64,000 bases of DNA. Source: Arenimonas soli. Its GTDB lineage: Bacteria > Pseudomonadota > Gammaproteobacteria > Xanthomonadales > Xanthomonadaceae. How positions within the stretch are numbered: the stretch's first letter is position 1; each line of letters opens with the position of its first letter. Positions 8,622 to 17,475 of the stretch are shown in pieces. Below the pieces are notes generated by a model. It was not told the DNA's origin. It saw nothing but the letters and a program-made list of their open reading frames with translations, and searched no databases. The position numbers and the translations under genes are program-made. The stretch is taken from positions 434,001 to 498,000 of the forward strand of contig NZ_BMKC01000001.1 of assembly GCF_014643775.1 (NCBI RefSeq). The letters run 5' to 3'.

Positions 8622-11600
8622 GGGCAAGCTCCTCCGGGGCCGGCAGGGTGGCGGCCTGGGCCTGCAGGGCTTCCAGTGCGCGCGCCGCCCGTTCGCCGGC
8701 CTGCGCCGAGGCATCGGCTTCGCCGGCCTGGGCCAGGGCGCGTGCCCCCAAGGCGTGCAGGCGATGGGCCCGCAGGTAACCGCCGCGGCGTTCGAGCAGT
8801 TCGGCGGCGGCGCGGTAAGCCGCGACCGCACCGGCGGTGTCGCCGCGGGCGAGCCGGTTCTGCGCCAGCCGTTCCAGCCAGAGCAGGCGCAGGGAAAGAT
8901 TGCCCAGCGCGGTGACCCCGGCGTCGAGCGCGGCTTCGTCATCGGTGGCGGCCAGGGCCAGGACCTCGGCCTCCAGGCGCAGCGCCGGCACGCCGGCTTC
9001 TTCGGCCAGGGCGCGGGCGCGCACCAGTGCCGATTCCGCGCCGCGGTCATTGCCGGCGTCGCGCTGCAGGCGCGCGTCCACCAGGGCGGCGATGGCGCGC
9101 TGTTCCAGCGAACTTTCCAGCAGCGCGGGGCGGATTTGCCCGAGCAGCGACAGCACCTGGTCGTTGCGGCCGGCGGCGGCCAGCAGGCGGGCCTGCAGCA
9201 GGTCGGCGTCGACGAGGCCACGCTGGTCGCCGCGTTCGGCGAACAGGCGCCGCGCTTCCTCAAGGTGCGTGGATGCGGTCTTGAGCTCGCCCTGCAGCAG
9301 CGCCAGTTCGGCGAGGTTGCGCAGGCTCACCGCGGCTTCTTCGAGCATGTGCCGCGCGCGCGCTTGATCGAGCGAACCGGTGAGCCGGCGCCCCGCCTGC
9401 GGCCAGTCACCGCGGGCCAGGTCGAGCAGGCCCAGGTTCTGGTCGGCGCGCACGATGCCGTTGTGGTCGTCGAGCGCGACGAAGGCTTCTCGCGCCTGCT
9501 GCCAGAACACGCGGGCATTGTCGTAGTCGCCCAGCTGGTAATGCGCGAAGCCGATGTTGTTGAGGCTTTCGGCGGTGCCCTGCGGGTCCTTGGCGGCTTC
9601 GCGGCCGCGCAGCGCGCGCTTGTAGGCGGCCAGGGCCTGGGCGTAGTTGCCGCGTTCTTCGGCCAGCAGGCCCAGTTCGTTGTCCACCGCCGCGGCGCCG
9701 CCGCGGTCGCCGAGCTGTTCGAACAGCGCGCCCGCTTCGGCCAGGTGGTCCTGCGCCGCGTCGAAATGCCCACGCACCATCGCCAGCTGGGCCAGATTGC
9801 GCAGGCTGCTGGCGAGCCCGCGGCGATCGCCCAGCTCGCGGCGCAGGTCGGCGGCCTTGCGGTACTGTTCTTCGGCGTCTTCGATCTGGCCCAGGCGCGC
9901 ATAGCCCACGCCCATGGCATTGGTGGTCTCGGCCTCGCCGAAGGCGCTGCGCCCGCGCTTGTACAGCACCAGCGCGCGCACCAGGTGTTCTTCGACGGCT
10001 TCGCGGTGGTCGCCCTGCAGGATGGCGGCCTTGCCCAGCAGGAACCACGCGCGCGGGTCCTGGGGGTCGCGCGCCAGCAGCTCGCGCAGCGCGGCGATGG
10101 CGGCGTCGAAACTGCCGGCATCGATTTCCAGTTCGGCCAGCTGCAGGCGCGCGTCGAGGTCATCGGGGTGCGACTGCACCAGGGCGCGCTGTTTGCCCAG
10201 GACTTCATCGAAGTTGCCTTCGTAGAGCGCGACGATGGCCTGCAGGCGCGCTTTCACCGGCGAAGCAAGGCCGGCGCCGCGACGCGCCGCGTCTTCGGCC
10301 AGGGCGTGCTGGCCGGCGGCACGCGCGGTTTCCGCCAGGCCCAGCCATGCCGGTGCAAAACCAGGCTCGGCGGTCGCCAGTGCTTCGAAAGCCGCCGCCG
10401 AAGCCTCCCAGCGGCCGGCGTCGCGCAGGGCCAGGGCTTCACCGTAGGCGCGCAGGTTTCCGGGCGTGGCCGGCAACAGGCCGGGCGGCAGCGTGCCCAG
10501 TGCGAACTGCCGGGCCAGGCTGGCGGCGGATTGTTCGAGCGCCTGGCCGGCCGGCGCCCGGAACTCGCGCGGCGCTGGCTCGCCGGCTTGCGAAAGTACG
10601 GCAGCCAGCCCCTGGCCGGCCTGCAGGTCCAGGCGCAGCACGCGCGTTGCGGGAAGCACGGCGAGCAGCGCGGTGTCGTCGGCGCGGCGCCCGCCCAGGC
10701 CGGCCTGGGCCAGGGCCAGCTGGCTGCGGTCGGCATCAACGAAGGGCGTGTTCGGTGGCCCGGCCAGGCCCTGGCGCATCGCCTCGGCGATGGCGGTGAG
10801 CGCCGCCAGGTCGTCGGCGGAAGGATCGGCGACCAGCACCAGGCGGTCGGGCACCGGTTGTTCGACCGGCACCGGTTCCTGCGGCGGCCGCGCCTGCCAC
10901 CAGGCGACCAGCGCGAAGGCGGCGGCCAGGAGCAGGGCGGCGACGATGCTATTGCGCCCTGGGCGCAGGTCGCGGGCGACGTGGCGTGCTTCGATCGCGG
11001 CGACCACGGCACCGGCGTCCTGGAAACGGCGGGCGGGGTTGGGCTGCAGCAGGCGGTCGACCAGCCTCACCACCCAGGCAGGCAGGTCGTCGCGCACCGT
11101 GTCCAGGCGCGGCGGCGCCTGCACCAGGCGCTGGGTCAGCGACTCGGCGGGCGTCCCACCGGAAAACGGCGGCTGCCCGGCCAGCATTTCGTAGAGGATC
11201 AGGCCCAGCGAATACAGGTCGCTGCGCGCATCCACCGGCGCGGCCCGCGCCTGTTCCGGGGACAGGTAATCGGGGGTGCCGATGATCGCGCCCGAGTGCG
11301 TCAGGCCGCTGGTGCCCAGCGATCGCGCCACGCCGAAGTCGCTGATCAGTGCGTTGCCGGTGCTGTCCACCAGCACGTTGGCCGGCTTGAGGTCGCGGTG
11401 CACGATGCCGCTGGCGTGCGCGGCCGCCAGGCCCGAGGCCAGCTGGCGGGCAATGGCCAGGGCCGGCTCCAGCGGCAGCCGGCCTTCGCGGTCGAGCCGG
11501 CGGTCGAGCGACTCGCCGTCCACCAGGTCCATGCTGATGAACCAGCGGTCCTCGTGCCGGGCGATGTCGTGGATGCGCACCACGTGCGGGCTGGACACCT

Positions 11601-11856
11601 GGCGCGCCAGCAGCAGTTCCTGGCGGAAGCGTTCAAAGGCTTCGGGTCGCGACGCCAGTTCCGGGCGCAGCAGCTTGATCGCCACCGGCACGTCCAGGTC
11701 GCGGTCGCGGGCCAGGTAGACCACGCCCATGCCGCCGATGCCCAGCATCCGGACGATTTCAAAACGCCCGGCCAGCACGGTGCCCGGCAGCAGTTCGGCG
11801 CCGGCGTGCTGGCCGGTCATGGTTTCGGGGAAATGGCGGCGGTCGTTGCCGGTCAT
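8605..11856 (-). CDS. Ser/Thr protein kinase with transmembrane segment and TPR repeats
   Basis: About 1083 residues from the ATG at 11856 (an ATG at 11820 is an alternative; neither has a clear Shine-Dalgarno). The Hanks-type kinase domain spans about residues 30-285, with glycine loop LGIGGMGVVYLA, catalytic lysine K61 (VAIKLL), catalytic loop HRDLKPANVLV (D155), DFGVA at 173-175 and the SPEQARA activation-segment end. A membrane helix follows at about 303-320. The remaining ~750 residues contain a TolB/adenylate-cyclase-like segment and then many TPRs (for example GDYDNARVFWQQAREAFVAL). The layout suggests a cytoplasmic kinase facing an extracytoplasmic TPR sensor or scaffold. It starts 8 bp after the FHA gene stop. 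Confidence 0.92.
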   Translation of the reverse strand: MTGNDRRHFPETMTGQHAGAELLPGTVLAGRFEIVRMLGIGGMGVVYLARDRDLDVPVAIKLLRPELASRPEAFERFRQELLLARQVSSPHVVRIHDIARHEDRWFISMDLVDGESLDRRLDREGRLPLEPALAIARQLASGLAAAHASGIVHRDLKPANVLVDSTGNALISDFGVARSLGTSGLTHSGAIIGTPDYLSPEQARAAPVDARSDLYSLGLILYEMLAGQPPFSGGTPAESLTQRLVQAPPRLDTVRDDLPAWVVRLVDRLLQPNPARRFQDAGAVVAAIEARHVARDLRPGRNSIVAALLLAAAFALVAWWQARPPQEPVPVEQPVPDRLVLVADPSADDLAALTAIAEAMRQGLAGPPNTPFVDADRSQLALAQAGLGGRRADDTALLAVLPATRVLRLDLQAGQGLAAVLSQAGEPAPREFRAPAGQALEQSAASLARQFALGTLPPGLLPATPGNLRAYGEALALRDAGRWEASAAAFEALATAEPGFAPAWLGLAETARAAGQHALAEDAARRGAGLASPVKARLQAIVALYEGNFDEVLGKQRALVQSHPDDLDARLQLAELEIDAGSFDAAIAALRELLARDPQDPRAWFLLGKAAILQGDHREAVEEHLVRALVLYKRGRSAFGEAETTNAMGVGYARLGQIEDAEEQYRKAADLRRELGDRRGLASSLRNLAQLAMVRGHFDAAQDHLAEAGALFEQLGDRGGAAAVDNELGLLAEERGNYAQALAAYKRALRGREAAKDPQGTAESLNNIGFAHYQLGDYDNARVFWQQAREAFVALDDHNGIVRADQNLGLLDLARGDWPQAGRRLTGSLDQARARHMLEEAAVSLRNLAELALLQGELKTASTHLEEARRLFAERGDQRGLVDADLLQARLLAAAGRNDQVLSLLGQIRPALLESSLEQRAIAALVDARLQRDAGNDRGAESALVRARALAEEAGVPALRLEAEVLALAATDDEAALDAGVTALGNLSLRLLWLERLAQNRLARGDTAGAVAAYRAAAELLERRGGYLRAHRLHALGARALAQAGEADASAQAGERAARALEALQAQAATLPAPEELAHARED

Positions 11857-11863
11857 GGCCGGA

Positions 11864-12736
11864 TCACGCCGCGGCGCCGGTGGCGCCCGGCCAGCGGACC
11901 TGGCGGGCGACTTCGGCCAGGGCCAGTTCGCTGCGGCGCGCCGCCAGCCAAAGCGCCGCGCGTTCGGCGAAGGCGGCAAGCAGGTCCAGTTCCAGCGTGG
12001 TGATGGCGTGCCCGGGCGCGCGGCTGTCGGCATAGGCCAGGCCCAGGACCTGGTCGCCGGTGACCAGCGGCAGGCAGACCAGGCTGCGCAATCCTCCGGC
12101 CACCACCGACGCGCGCCCGGCGAAGGCCGCGTCCAGGCCGGCATCGTTGACCACCACCGGCCGGCGTTCGCGCAGCGCCCTGTCGACGGCGCCGCGGCTG
12201 CCATCGAAGGCGGGCGCGGCCAGGGTGCGGTCGTCCAGGCCCTGCCAGGCGCGCACGACCGGGCCCCCGGGCTGGTTGATCAGCAGGAAGCCACGTTCGC
12301 AGCCGGCCAGGTCGATCACCGCGGCCAGCGTGGCCCTGAGCAGGTCGCCCGGGTCCTGGGACTGTTCGATCGCACGCTGGTGCAGCACCGAGGCGGTTTG
12401 CCGCGCCGCCCGGCGTTCGCCGGAACGCGCCAGCGCCTGCTCGTCCACGTGCGCGAGTTCGCAGGTGACGTCGCCGAAACGCAGCCAGGCATTGGCTGGC
12501 AGCAGGCGGCCGTCGGCGGGCAGGCCATCTATGAAACTGCCGTTCTTGCTGTCCAGGTCGACCAGGCGCCAGCCTTCGCCTTCGGGCTCGAAGCGGGCGT
12601 GGCTGCGGGAAACCGAAGGGTGGTCGATAAGCAGTTCGCTGGGCGGGGCGCGGCCCACCTGCAGGCCGCGGCCCGCTGCCAGCAGGGTTTCCACCGCGGC
12701 TCCCTCGGGCAGATAGGCTGTCAGGCGGGCAGGCAT
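11864..12736 (-). CDS. FHA-GAF domain protein
   Basis: A 290-residue soluble protein. The N-terminal forkhead-associated domain has the phosphothreonine-binding signature: GRAPPSELLID, SVSRSHARF and LVDLDSKNGSFIDG (about residues 25-95). Residues ~115-275 form a GAF-like domain (RGFLLINQPGG, VVVNDAGLD, LRSLVCLPLVTGDQVLG). As the first gene of the operon, directly ahead of a Ser/Thr kinase, it is likely a kinase substrate or phospho-dependent adaptor. The ligand of the GAF domain is unknown. Confidence 0.88.
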   Translation of the reverse strand: MPARLTAYLPEGAAVETLLAAGRGLQVGRAPPSELLIDHPSVSRSHARFEPEGEGWRLVDLDSKNGSFIDGLPADGRLLPANAWLRFGDVTCELAHVDEQALARSGERRAARQTASVLHQRAIEQSQDPGDLLRATLAAVIDLAGCERGFLLINQPGGPVVRAWQGLDDRTLAAPAFDGSRGAVDRALRERRPVVVNDAGLDAAFAGRASVVAGGLRSLVCLPLVTGDQVLGLAYADSRAPGHAITTLELDLLAAFAERAALWLAARRSELALAEVARQVRWPGATGAAA

Positions 12737-12805
12737 GCCCCATCTTGGCCCCAGCCAGTGGGGCCTCGCAATGGCAGCGGCGGCGGGCCGGGCCCGCGCC
12801 GGTGC

Positions 12806-13630
12806 TCAGGGACCGTAATCGCGCAGGTAGCCGATGCTGAAAGCCAGGGTGTCGAGCCCGGAAAGCAGCTCGCCGGCGATGTTCGCGACGTCGCGCGTGG
12901 CGCGCCAGTCGTCGGGGATATGCGTGCCGGCGCGCGCCGAGACCCGCGAACGCATGGCGTCCACCAGGGCGTTGGCGGCGGCGAAATCGCCGACGTCCAC
13001 GGCGTCTTCGATGCCGTCGATCATCGCCACCAGCGGGCCTTCTTCACTGGCGGCCAGCAGGGCGGCCTGGTCGCGCAGGAACTGGATCTTCTGGGCAACG
13101 ACCGCGTCGGTCGGGCGCAGGTCGAGCGCCACGATGAACTGCGAGAAGCCGCCGGTGGTGCCGCGGGTGCGCACGCTGCCCGGTTCGACCGCGTTGGTGA
13201 TGTCGCGGAAGGCCCCGCCCAGCGGCGCCTTGAACAGGCGCAGGCGCGAGCCGGCGGTGTAGGGCAGGGCATGGGTGTGCACTTCGACGTGCACGCGGCG
13301 TTCGAAGGCCAGGCCACCCAGCGTGGGCGGTTCGACCGTGATCATCAGCGGCAGTTCGGTGGGCACCGACACCAGGCCGCTGGGCAGGCGCGCCAGCAGG
13401 GTCGGCGAAGTGAGCGTCACCAGCTGGGCGTTCAGGCCCAGCGAAGCGGCCGACAGCCCGGTGGCGTCGTCGAAGTCCAGCTGCAGGTCGGCCAGCGGCG
13501 AGAGCGCCGGGCCGATGCGGACTTCTGCGGTGTCGCCGGAAACGGAAACGTCCAGCGGCAGCGCCTGCGCGTGGGCGGCAGGCGCCGCCAGCAGCAGGGC
13601 GAGGGTGAAACTCTGGATCAGCCTGGTCAT
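12806..13630 (-). CDS. Secreted protein of unknown function
   Basis: A 274-residue protein with a clear signal peptide (MTRLIQSFTLALLLAAPAAHA). AGGGGG precedes the ATG at 13630. The mature part is beta-rich at first (LDVSVSGDTAEVRIGPALS, LPLMITVEPPTLGG), has the segment GGFSQFIVALDLRPTD and ends in helices. I do not recognise the family. It is transcribed divergently from the secreted S8 protease, with a 263-bp shared upstream region that contains a G/C hairpin at 13784-13802. A functional link to the protease is possible but not shown. Confidence 0.65.
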   Translation of the reverse strand: MTRLIQSFTLALLLAAPAAHAQALPLDVSVSGDTAEVRIGPALSPLADLQLDFDDATGLSAASLGLNAQLVTLTSPTLLARLPSGLVSVPTELPLMITVEPPTLGGLAFERRVHVEVHTHALPYTAGSRLRLFKAPLGGAFRDITNAVEPGSVRTRGTTGGFSQFIVALDLRPTDAVVAQKIQFLRDQAALLAASEEGPLVAMIDGIEDAVDVGDFAAANALVDAMRSRVSARAGTHIPDDWRATRDVANIAGELLSGLDTLAFSIGYLRDYGP

Positions 13631-13893
13631 GCGGATGTCCCCCTGTGGGAAGCGAATCAATGTGGCGCGTCCGCTGCGCCGCATGCCGTCCTGGGTGGTC
13701 CGGTGGCAAGCGTGGCCCCGGCTCCATGAATCCTTGTGGAATCGAGCCTAGAACCAAAAGGGCCGCCTGTCTCTAGGTGATTTCCCCCAGGCCGGCTGGG
13801 GGGTCTTCCGGATTTGCCGGCGGCCGGGCCGGGCGGAGGCTGTGCCCACCTTGCCGCGTCCGGCTTGGACGCACCCCTTCCCGGAGAACCGCC

Positions 13894-16404
13894 ATGTCTT
13901 CCCGCCCGTCCCGCAAGAACCGCAAGATCCGCGTTTCCGCCCTCGCCATCGGCCTGCTGGCCAGCGGCGTGGCCCTGGCCGAAGCCCACCTCGACCCGCA
14001 GCTGGTGCAGAAGCTGGCCGGCGCGCTGCCCACCGACGAACTGCAGGTCGTGGTGACCTATGAACAGTCCGGCCCGGTCACCGCCGCCCAGGTCCAGGCC
14101 CTGAAGGCCATCGGCATCGAGAAGGGCGTGACCATGCACACGCTCCCGATCGCCGGCGCCCTGGCCACCCCGGCCGAGATCGCCGCGCTGCGCCAGCGCG
14201 ACGACGTGGTTTCGATCTACTACAACGCCCCGCTGCGCTTCTTCAACAAGGAGCAGCGCGAGATTTCCGGCGCCGCCCGGGTCGTGCAGAACCCGAACGA
14301 CTTCGGCAAGGCCATTCCCTACAGCGGCCGCGGCGTCACCGTGATGGTGAACGACTCGGGCATCGACGCCACCCATGAAGACATCAAGCTGGGTGAGAAC
14401 GTGGTCGAGAACGTGCTGGCGCCGCAGAACATCCTGGCCGAACTGGCCGCCATCGCCGCGCCGGGCATCGTTCCGATGACCTACATCGAAGGCCAGCCCA
14501 ACACCGACCTGGGGTCCGGCCACGGCACCCACTGCGCCGGCACCATCGGCGGCACCGGCGAGCGTTCCAACGGCCTGTACCGCGGCGTCGCGCCGGGCGC
14601 CGACATGATCGGCTACGGCTCGGGTGGCGTGCTGCTGATCCTGGACGCCGTCGGCGGCCTCGATTACGCCGCGACGCACCAGTTCAGCTTCGACGCGCCG
14701 GTGCGCGTGACCAGCAATTCCTGGGGCAGTTCGGGCAAGTTCGACCCGCTCAACCCGGTCAACGTCTCCACCTACGAGCTCTACAAGCGCGGCATCGTCA
14801 GCGTCTTCGCGGCCGGCAACGACGGCCCGGGCGAGGACACCCACAACCCCTACGCGCAGGCGCCGTGGGTGGTGTCGGTCGGCGCGGGCGAGAAGGACGG
14901 CGTGCTGACGTCCTTCTCCTCGCGCGGCAAGCGCGGCGAGTCGGGCACCTTCACCATGCCCGACGGCAAGGAGTGGACCTACTTCAACGAGCCGACCATC
15001 GTCGCGACCGGCGTCGACATCATTTCGACGCGGGCGCTGACCGGCGCACTGGGACCGCTGGCGGCCGAGCAGGACGCGGCCAACCTGGCGCCCGAGCACC
15101 TGCCGTTCTACAGCCACATGAGCGGCACTTCGATGGCCACCCCGCACGTGTCGGGCGTGATCGCGCTGATGCTTGAAGCCAACCCGGACCTGACCCCGGC
15201 CCAGGTGAAGGCGATCCTGGAAGAAACGGCCACCAACATGACCGGCCGCCTGCCCTGGGAAGCCGGCGCCGGCCACCTCAACGCCTACGCCGCGGTGGCG
15301 ATGTCGCAGGGCCTGCGCGACGACTACGGCCGCACCGTGAACCTGCTGCGCGAGTTCAACGCCAACGCGCTGCTGGCGCCGGGCGGCGACCCGATGCCGT
15401 TCGAAATCTTCTTCTCGCCGGTCGGCGAGGTCGAAAGCAAGTCCTTCGAAGTGGGCGCCGACGTGGCCTGGGTCGCGGCCCGCGCCCAGGTCGACGCCAA
15501 CACCATCGCGGTGGTGCTGACCGATCCCGACGGCGTGCGCTACGGTTCCTCGATCACGCTGCCGGTGCTGGGCGACACGGCGGTGACCGGTGCGCCGGGC
15601 AAGCCGGGCACCTGGACGGTGACCGTGCGCGGCATCGGTTCGGTGTCGGGCGTGGCGCTTGACCCCGCCGGCGCCACGAATGGTTACGCCGCCCCGGGTA
15701 CCGTCGCCGGCGAAATCAGCTTCCTCAAGAGCGCCGGCTTCACCGGCATGGACGACGTCGGCGCCCACCCGGCCCGCCAGGCGATCGAATTCGCCGTCGC
15801 CAACCGCCTGGTCGATGGTTATTCGGACCGCAAGTTCCGCCCCGACCACGCGCTGCGCCGCAGCGAACTGGCCCAGTACCTGGGCATGGGTGCGAGCATC
15901 CGGCAGTCGCTGCCGCTCGACGGCAGCGCCAGCTTCGACGACCTGTCGGTGGCGTCGCCGGCCTACGCCTACGCCGAGGCCGCCGTCGCCAAGGGCGCGC
16001 CGCTGCGTGACCTGGGCTGGAACCAGGACGGCGTGATGCGCCTGGTCAACGGCGACTTCAAGCCCAGCGGCACCGTCAGCCGCGCCGACCTGGCTTATGC
16101 GCTGGTGCAGGCCCAGGGCCTGCAGGCCGACGCCCGCGCCTTCAGCGGTGAACTGACCGCCTTCTTCAACGGCCAGCGCGTGCCGGTGAAGGACGCCGGT
16201 CAGGTTCCCGCCGACCTGCGCGGTTACGTGCAGCTGGCGCTCGACACCGGCGTGCTCAATGCCCGCTTCGGCATCGAGCAGGGTCCGTTCGACCTGCAGC
16301 CGAAGGTGGTGGCGTACTTCGATCCGAAGCAGTCGGTCACCCGCGCCGCCTACGCGGTGGCGGCGGGTCGCTTCCTTACCCAGTTCCAGACCGCCGAGGA
16401 CTGA
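13894..16404 (+). CDS. Secreted S8 (subtilisin-like) serine protease with C-terminal SLH-like repeats
   Basis: 836 residues from the ATG at 13894, with GGAG 7 bp upstream. The signal peptide ends near VALA-EAH. An inhibitor-I9-like propeptide region (LQVVVTYEQSGPVTAAQVQAL) comes before the subtilase domain. The triad is visible: D154 (MVNDSGIDATHED), H210 (SGHGTHCAGTIGG) and S413 (SGTSMATPHVSG). After a beta-sandwich-like region, residues from about 620 carry SLH-type repeats (AIEFAVANRLVDGYSDRKF, then FKPSGTVSRADLAYAL and FDPKQSVTRAAYAVAAG). SLH domains normally anchor proteins to cell-wall polymers in Gram-positives and some deep-branching bacteria, so their role here is open. A strong terminator follows. 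Confidence 0.93.
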   Translation: MSSRPSRKNRKIRVSALAIGLLASGVALAEAHLDPQLVQKLAGALPTDELQVVVTYEQSGPVTAAQVQALKAIGIEKGVTMHTLPIAGALATPAEIAALRQRDDVVSIYYNAPLRFFNKEQREISGAARVVQNPNDFGKAIPYSGRGVTVMVNDSGIDATHEDIKLGENVVENVLAPQNILAELAAIAAPGIVPMTYIEGQPNTDLGSGHGTHCAGTIGGTGERSNGLYRGVAPGADMIGYGSGGVLLILDAVGGLDYAATHQFSFDAPVRVTSNSWGSSGKFDPLNPVNVSTYELYKRGIVSVFAAGNDGPGEDTHNPYAQAPWVVSVGAGEKDGVLTSFSSRGKRGESGTFTMPDGKEWTYFNEPTIVATGVDIISTRALTGALGPLAAEQDAANLAPEHLPFYSHMSGTSMATPHVSGVIALMLEANPDLTPAQVKAILEETATNMTGRLPWEAGAGHLNAYAAVAMSQGLRDDYGRTVNLLREFNANALLAPGGDPMPFEIFFSPVGEVESKSFEVGADVAWVAARAQVDANTIAVVLTDPDGVRYGSSITLPVLGDTAVTGAPGKPGTWTVTVRGIGSVSGVALDPAGATNGYAAPGTVAGEISFLKSAGFTGMDDVGAHPARQAIEFAVANRLVDGYSDRKFRPDHALRRSELAQYLGMGASIRQSLPLDGSASFDDLSVASPAYAYAEAAVAKGAPLRDLGWNQDGVMRLVNGDFKPSGTVSRADLAYALVQAQGLQADARAFSGELTAFFNGQRVPVKDAGQVPADLRGYVQLALDTGVLNARFGIEQGPFDLQPKVVAYFDPKQSVTRAAYAVAAGRFLTQFQTAED

Positions 16405-16434
16405 TTCTCCCCCTGGATCCTTGGCTTTCTGATT

Positions 16435-16470
16435 CGGGCGGCCCGGCAACCGGGCCGCCCGTTCTTTTTT
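16435..16470. terminator. Strong rho-independent terminator between convergent genes
   Basis: A 12-bp perfect stem, CGGGCGGCCCGG (16435-16446) and CCGGGCCGCCCG (16450-16461), with loop CAA, followed by TTCTTTTTT. It ends the protease transcript 30 bp after its stop. The lipocalin stop is 4 bp further on. Confidence 0.9.
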
Positions 16471-16473
16471 GCA

Positions 16474-17031
16474 TCAGTCCCGGGCCGTGCCGGCCGGCGG
16501 GTTCACCACCACCAGCTCGCCCAGGTCGTAGCCAAGGCCGCGGGCGCGGGCCTTGAGGCCTTCGAAGGTCTTTTTGTCCAGCTGCGGCTGGCGCGACAGG
16601 ATCCAGAAGTACTTCCGGTCGGGTTCGCCGACCAGCGCCCACTGGTAGTCCGCGTCCAGCGCGATGACCCAGTAGTCGGCCCAGACGAAGGGCAGGAAGG
16701 ACAGCCACTTCGGCGCGAAGCGGACTTCCAGCTTCGCGGGGTGGTCGCCGGCCAGGCGGGCTTCGCCGTCGGACGACATGATTTCGCCGTTTTCCTTGCG
16801 GCAGGCATTGACGACGCGGATGCTGCCTTCGTCGCGCAGGGTGTAGGTGGCCGTGATGTCGCCCACGCAGTGGTCTTCGAAACGGTTGGGAAGGCGGGCG
16901 ATTTCGTGCCAGACGCCGGCATAACGCTGCAGGTCGAGATCGCGCACGGGCTGCAGGTCGCGGGCGTTGGCGGGGCCGGAAGCAAGGCCGGCGGCGCAGG
17001 CGAGGGCAGTGAACAGGGCGGTGCGGATCAT
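16474..17031 (-). CDS. Lipocalin family protein (Blc-like)
   Basis: A 185-residue exported lipocalin. The signal peptide ends near ANA-RDL and there is no lipobox cysteine, so unlike E. coli Blc it may be soluble in the periplasm. The lipocalin hallmarks are present: LQRYAGVWHEIARLPNRFE (the GxW motif) and the bacterial Blc-type segments VVNACRKENGE, PFVWADYWVIALDADY and WALVGEPDRKYFWILSR. The family binds lysophospholipids or fatty acids and is used in membrane maintenance or stress. It converges on the protease terminator. Confidence 0.88.
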   Translation of the reverse strand: MIRTALFTALACAAGLASGPANARDLQPVRDLDLQRYAGVWHEIARLPNRFEDHCVGDITATYTLRDEGSIRVVNACRKENGEIMSSDGEARLAGDHPAKLEVRFAPKWLSFLPFVWADYWVIALDADYQWALVGEPDRKYFWILSRQPQLDKKTFEGLKARARGLGYDLGELVVVNPPAGTARD

Positions 17032-17104
17032 GGTGCGCTCCTTGCGGGATGACGCCGACCAGTGGACGCCCGTGCAAGTACACCCATCGTGAATCAGCCG
17101 CAGA

Positions 17105-17461
17105 TCAGCCCTTTTGTGGTTCGGCCTTGTTCATTTGCGCGGCCAGGTGTTCCTGGAAGGCGTCGAAGCCCATGCCGTTGTCGGCGGCTTCCTGGTGCGC
17201 CGCAGCGCGCAGGGTGGCCGAGAACACCAGCGACACGTCCCGGCCTTCGGCGCGGGCGATCGCCGCGGCGCGCTTGAGGATGGCCAGCACGTGCGCGGCG
17301 CTGGCCGATTCGCCCACCATGCGCCCGTCCAGGCCCAGCACCCACTGCCCGTCCTTGAACACGACGCCGCCCAGCAGCTTGCCGGCGGCGTCGCGCAGCT
17401 GCGCGTGCGGCTCGCCGAGGCGGTCGGCGGGGATCGGGTTGCCGGGGGTCTTCCGGGCCAT
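17105..17461 (-). CDS. Conserved hypothetical protein, 118 aa
   Basis: A 118-residue soluble protein starting at the ATG at 17461 (CAGGAA upstream). Its central segment GKLLGGVVFKDGQWVLGLDG followed by a helical alanine-rich stretch is not a fold I can name. The last residues (MNKAEPQKG) are polar. It starts 14 bp downstream of the DUF1993 stop and is likely cotranscribed with it. Function unknown. Confidence 0.6.
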   Translation of the reverse strand: MARKTPGNPIPADRLGEPHAQLRDAAGKLLGGVVFKDGQWVLGLDGRMVGESASAAHVLAILKRAAAIARAEGRDVSLVFSATLRAAAHQEAADNGMGFDAFQEHLAAQMNKAEPQKG

Positions 17462-17475
17462 CAGGCGTTCCTGCG

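Noticed and set aside
8590-12003. A very long open frame opposite the Ser/Thr kinase gene
   Set aside because: It is antisense to a protein with intact kinase and TPR motifs. In DNA this GC-rich the opposite strand is often open by codon bias, and the translation has no domain.
13657-16449. A 930-codon open frame opposite the subtilase
   Set aside because: Antisense to a gene with a complete catalytic triad; composition (His/Gly/Val/Ala) is typical of an antisense shadow.
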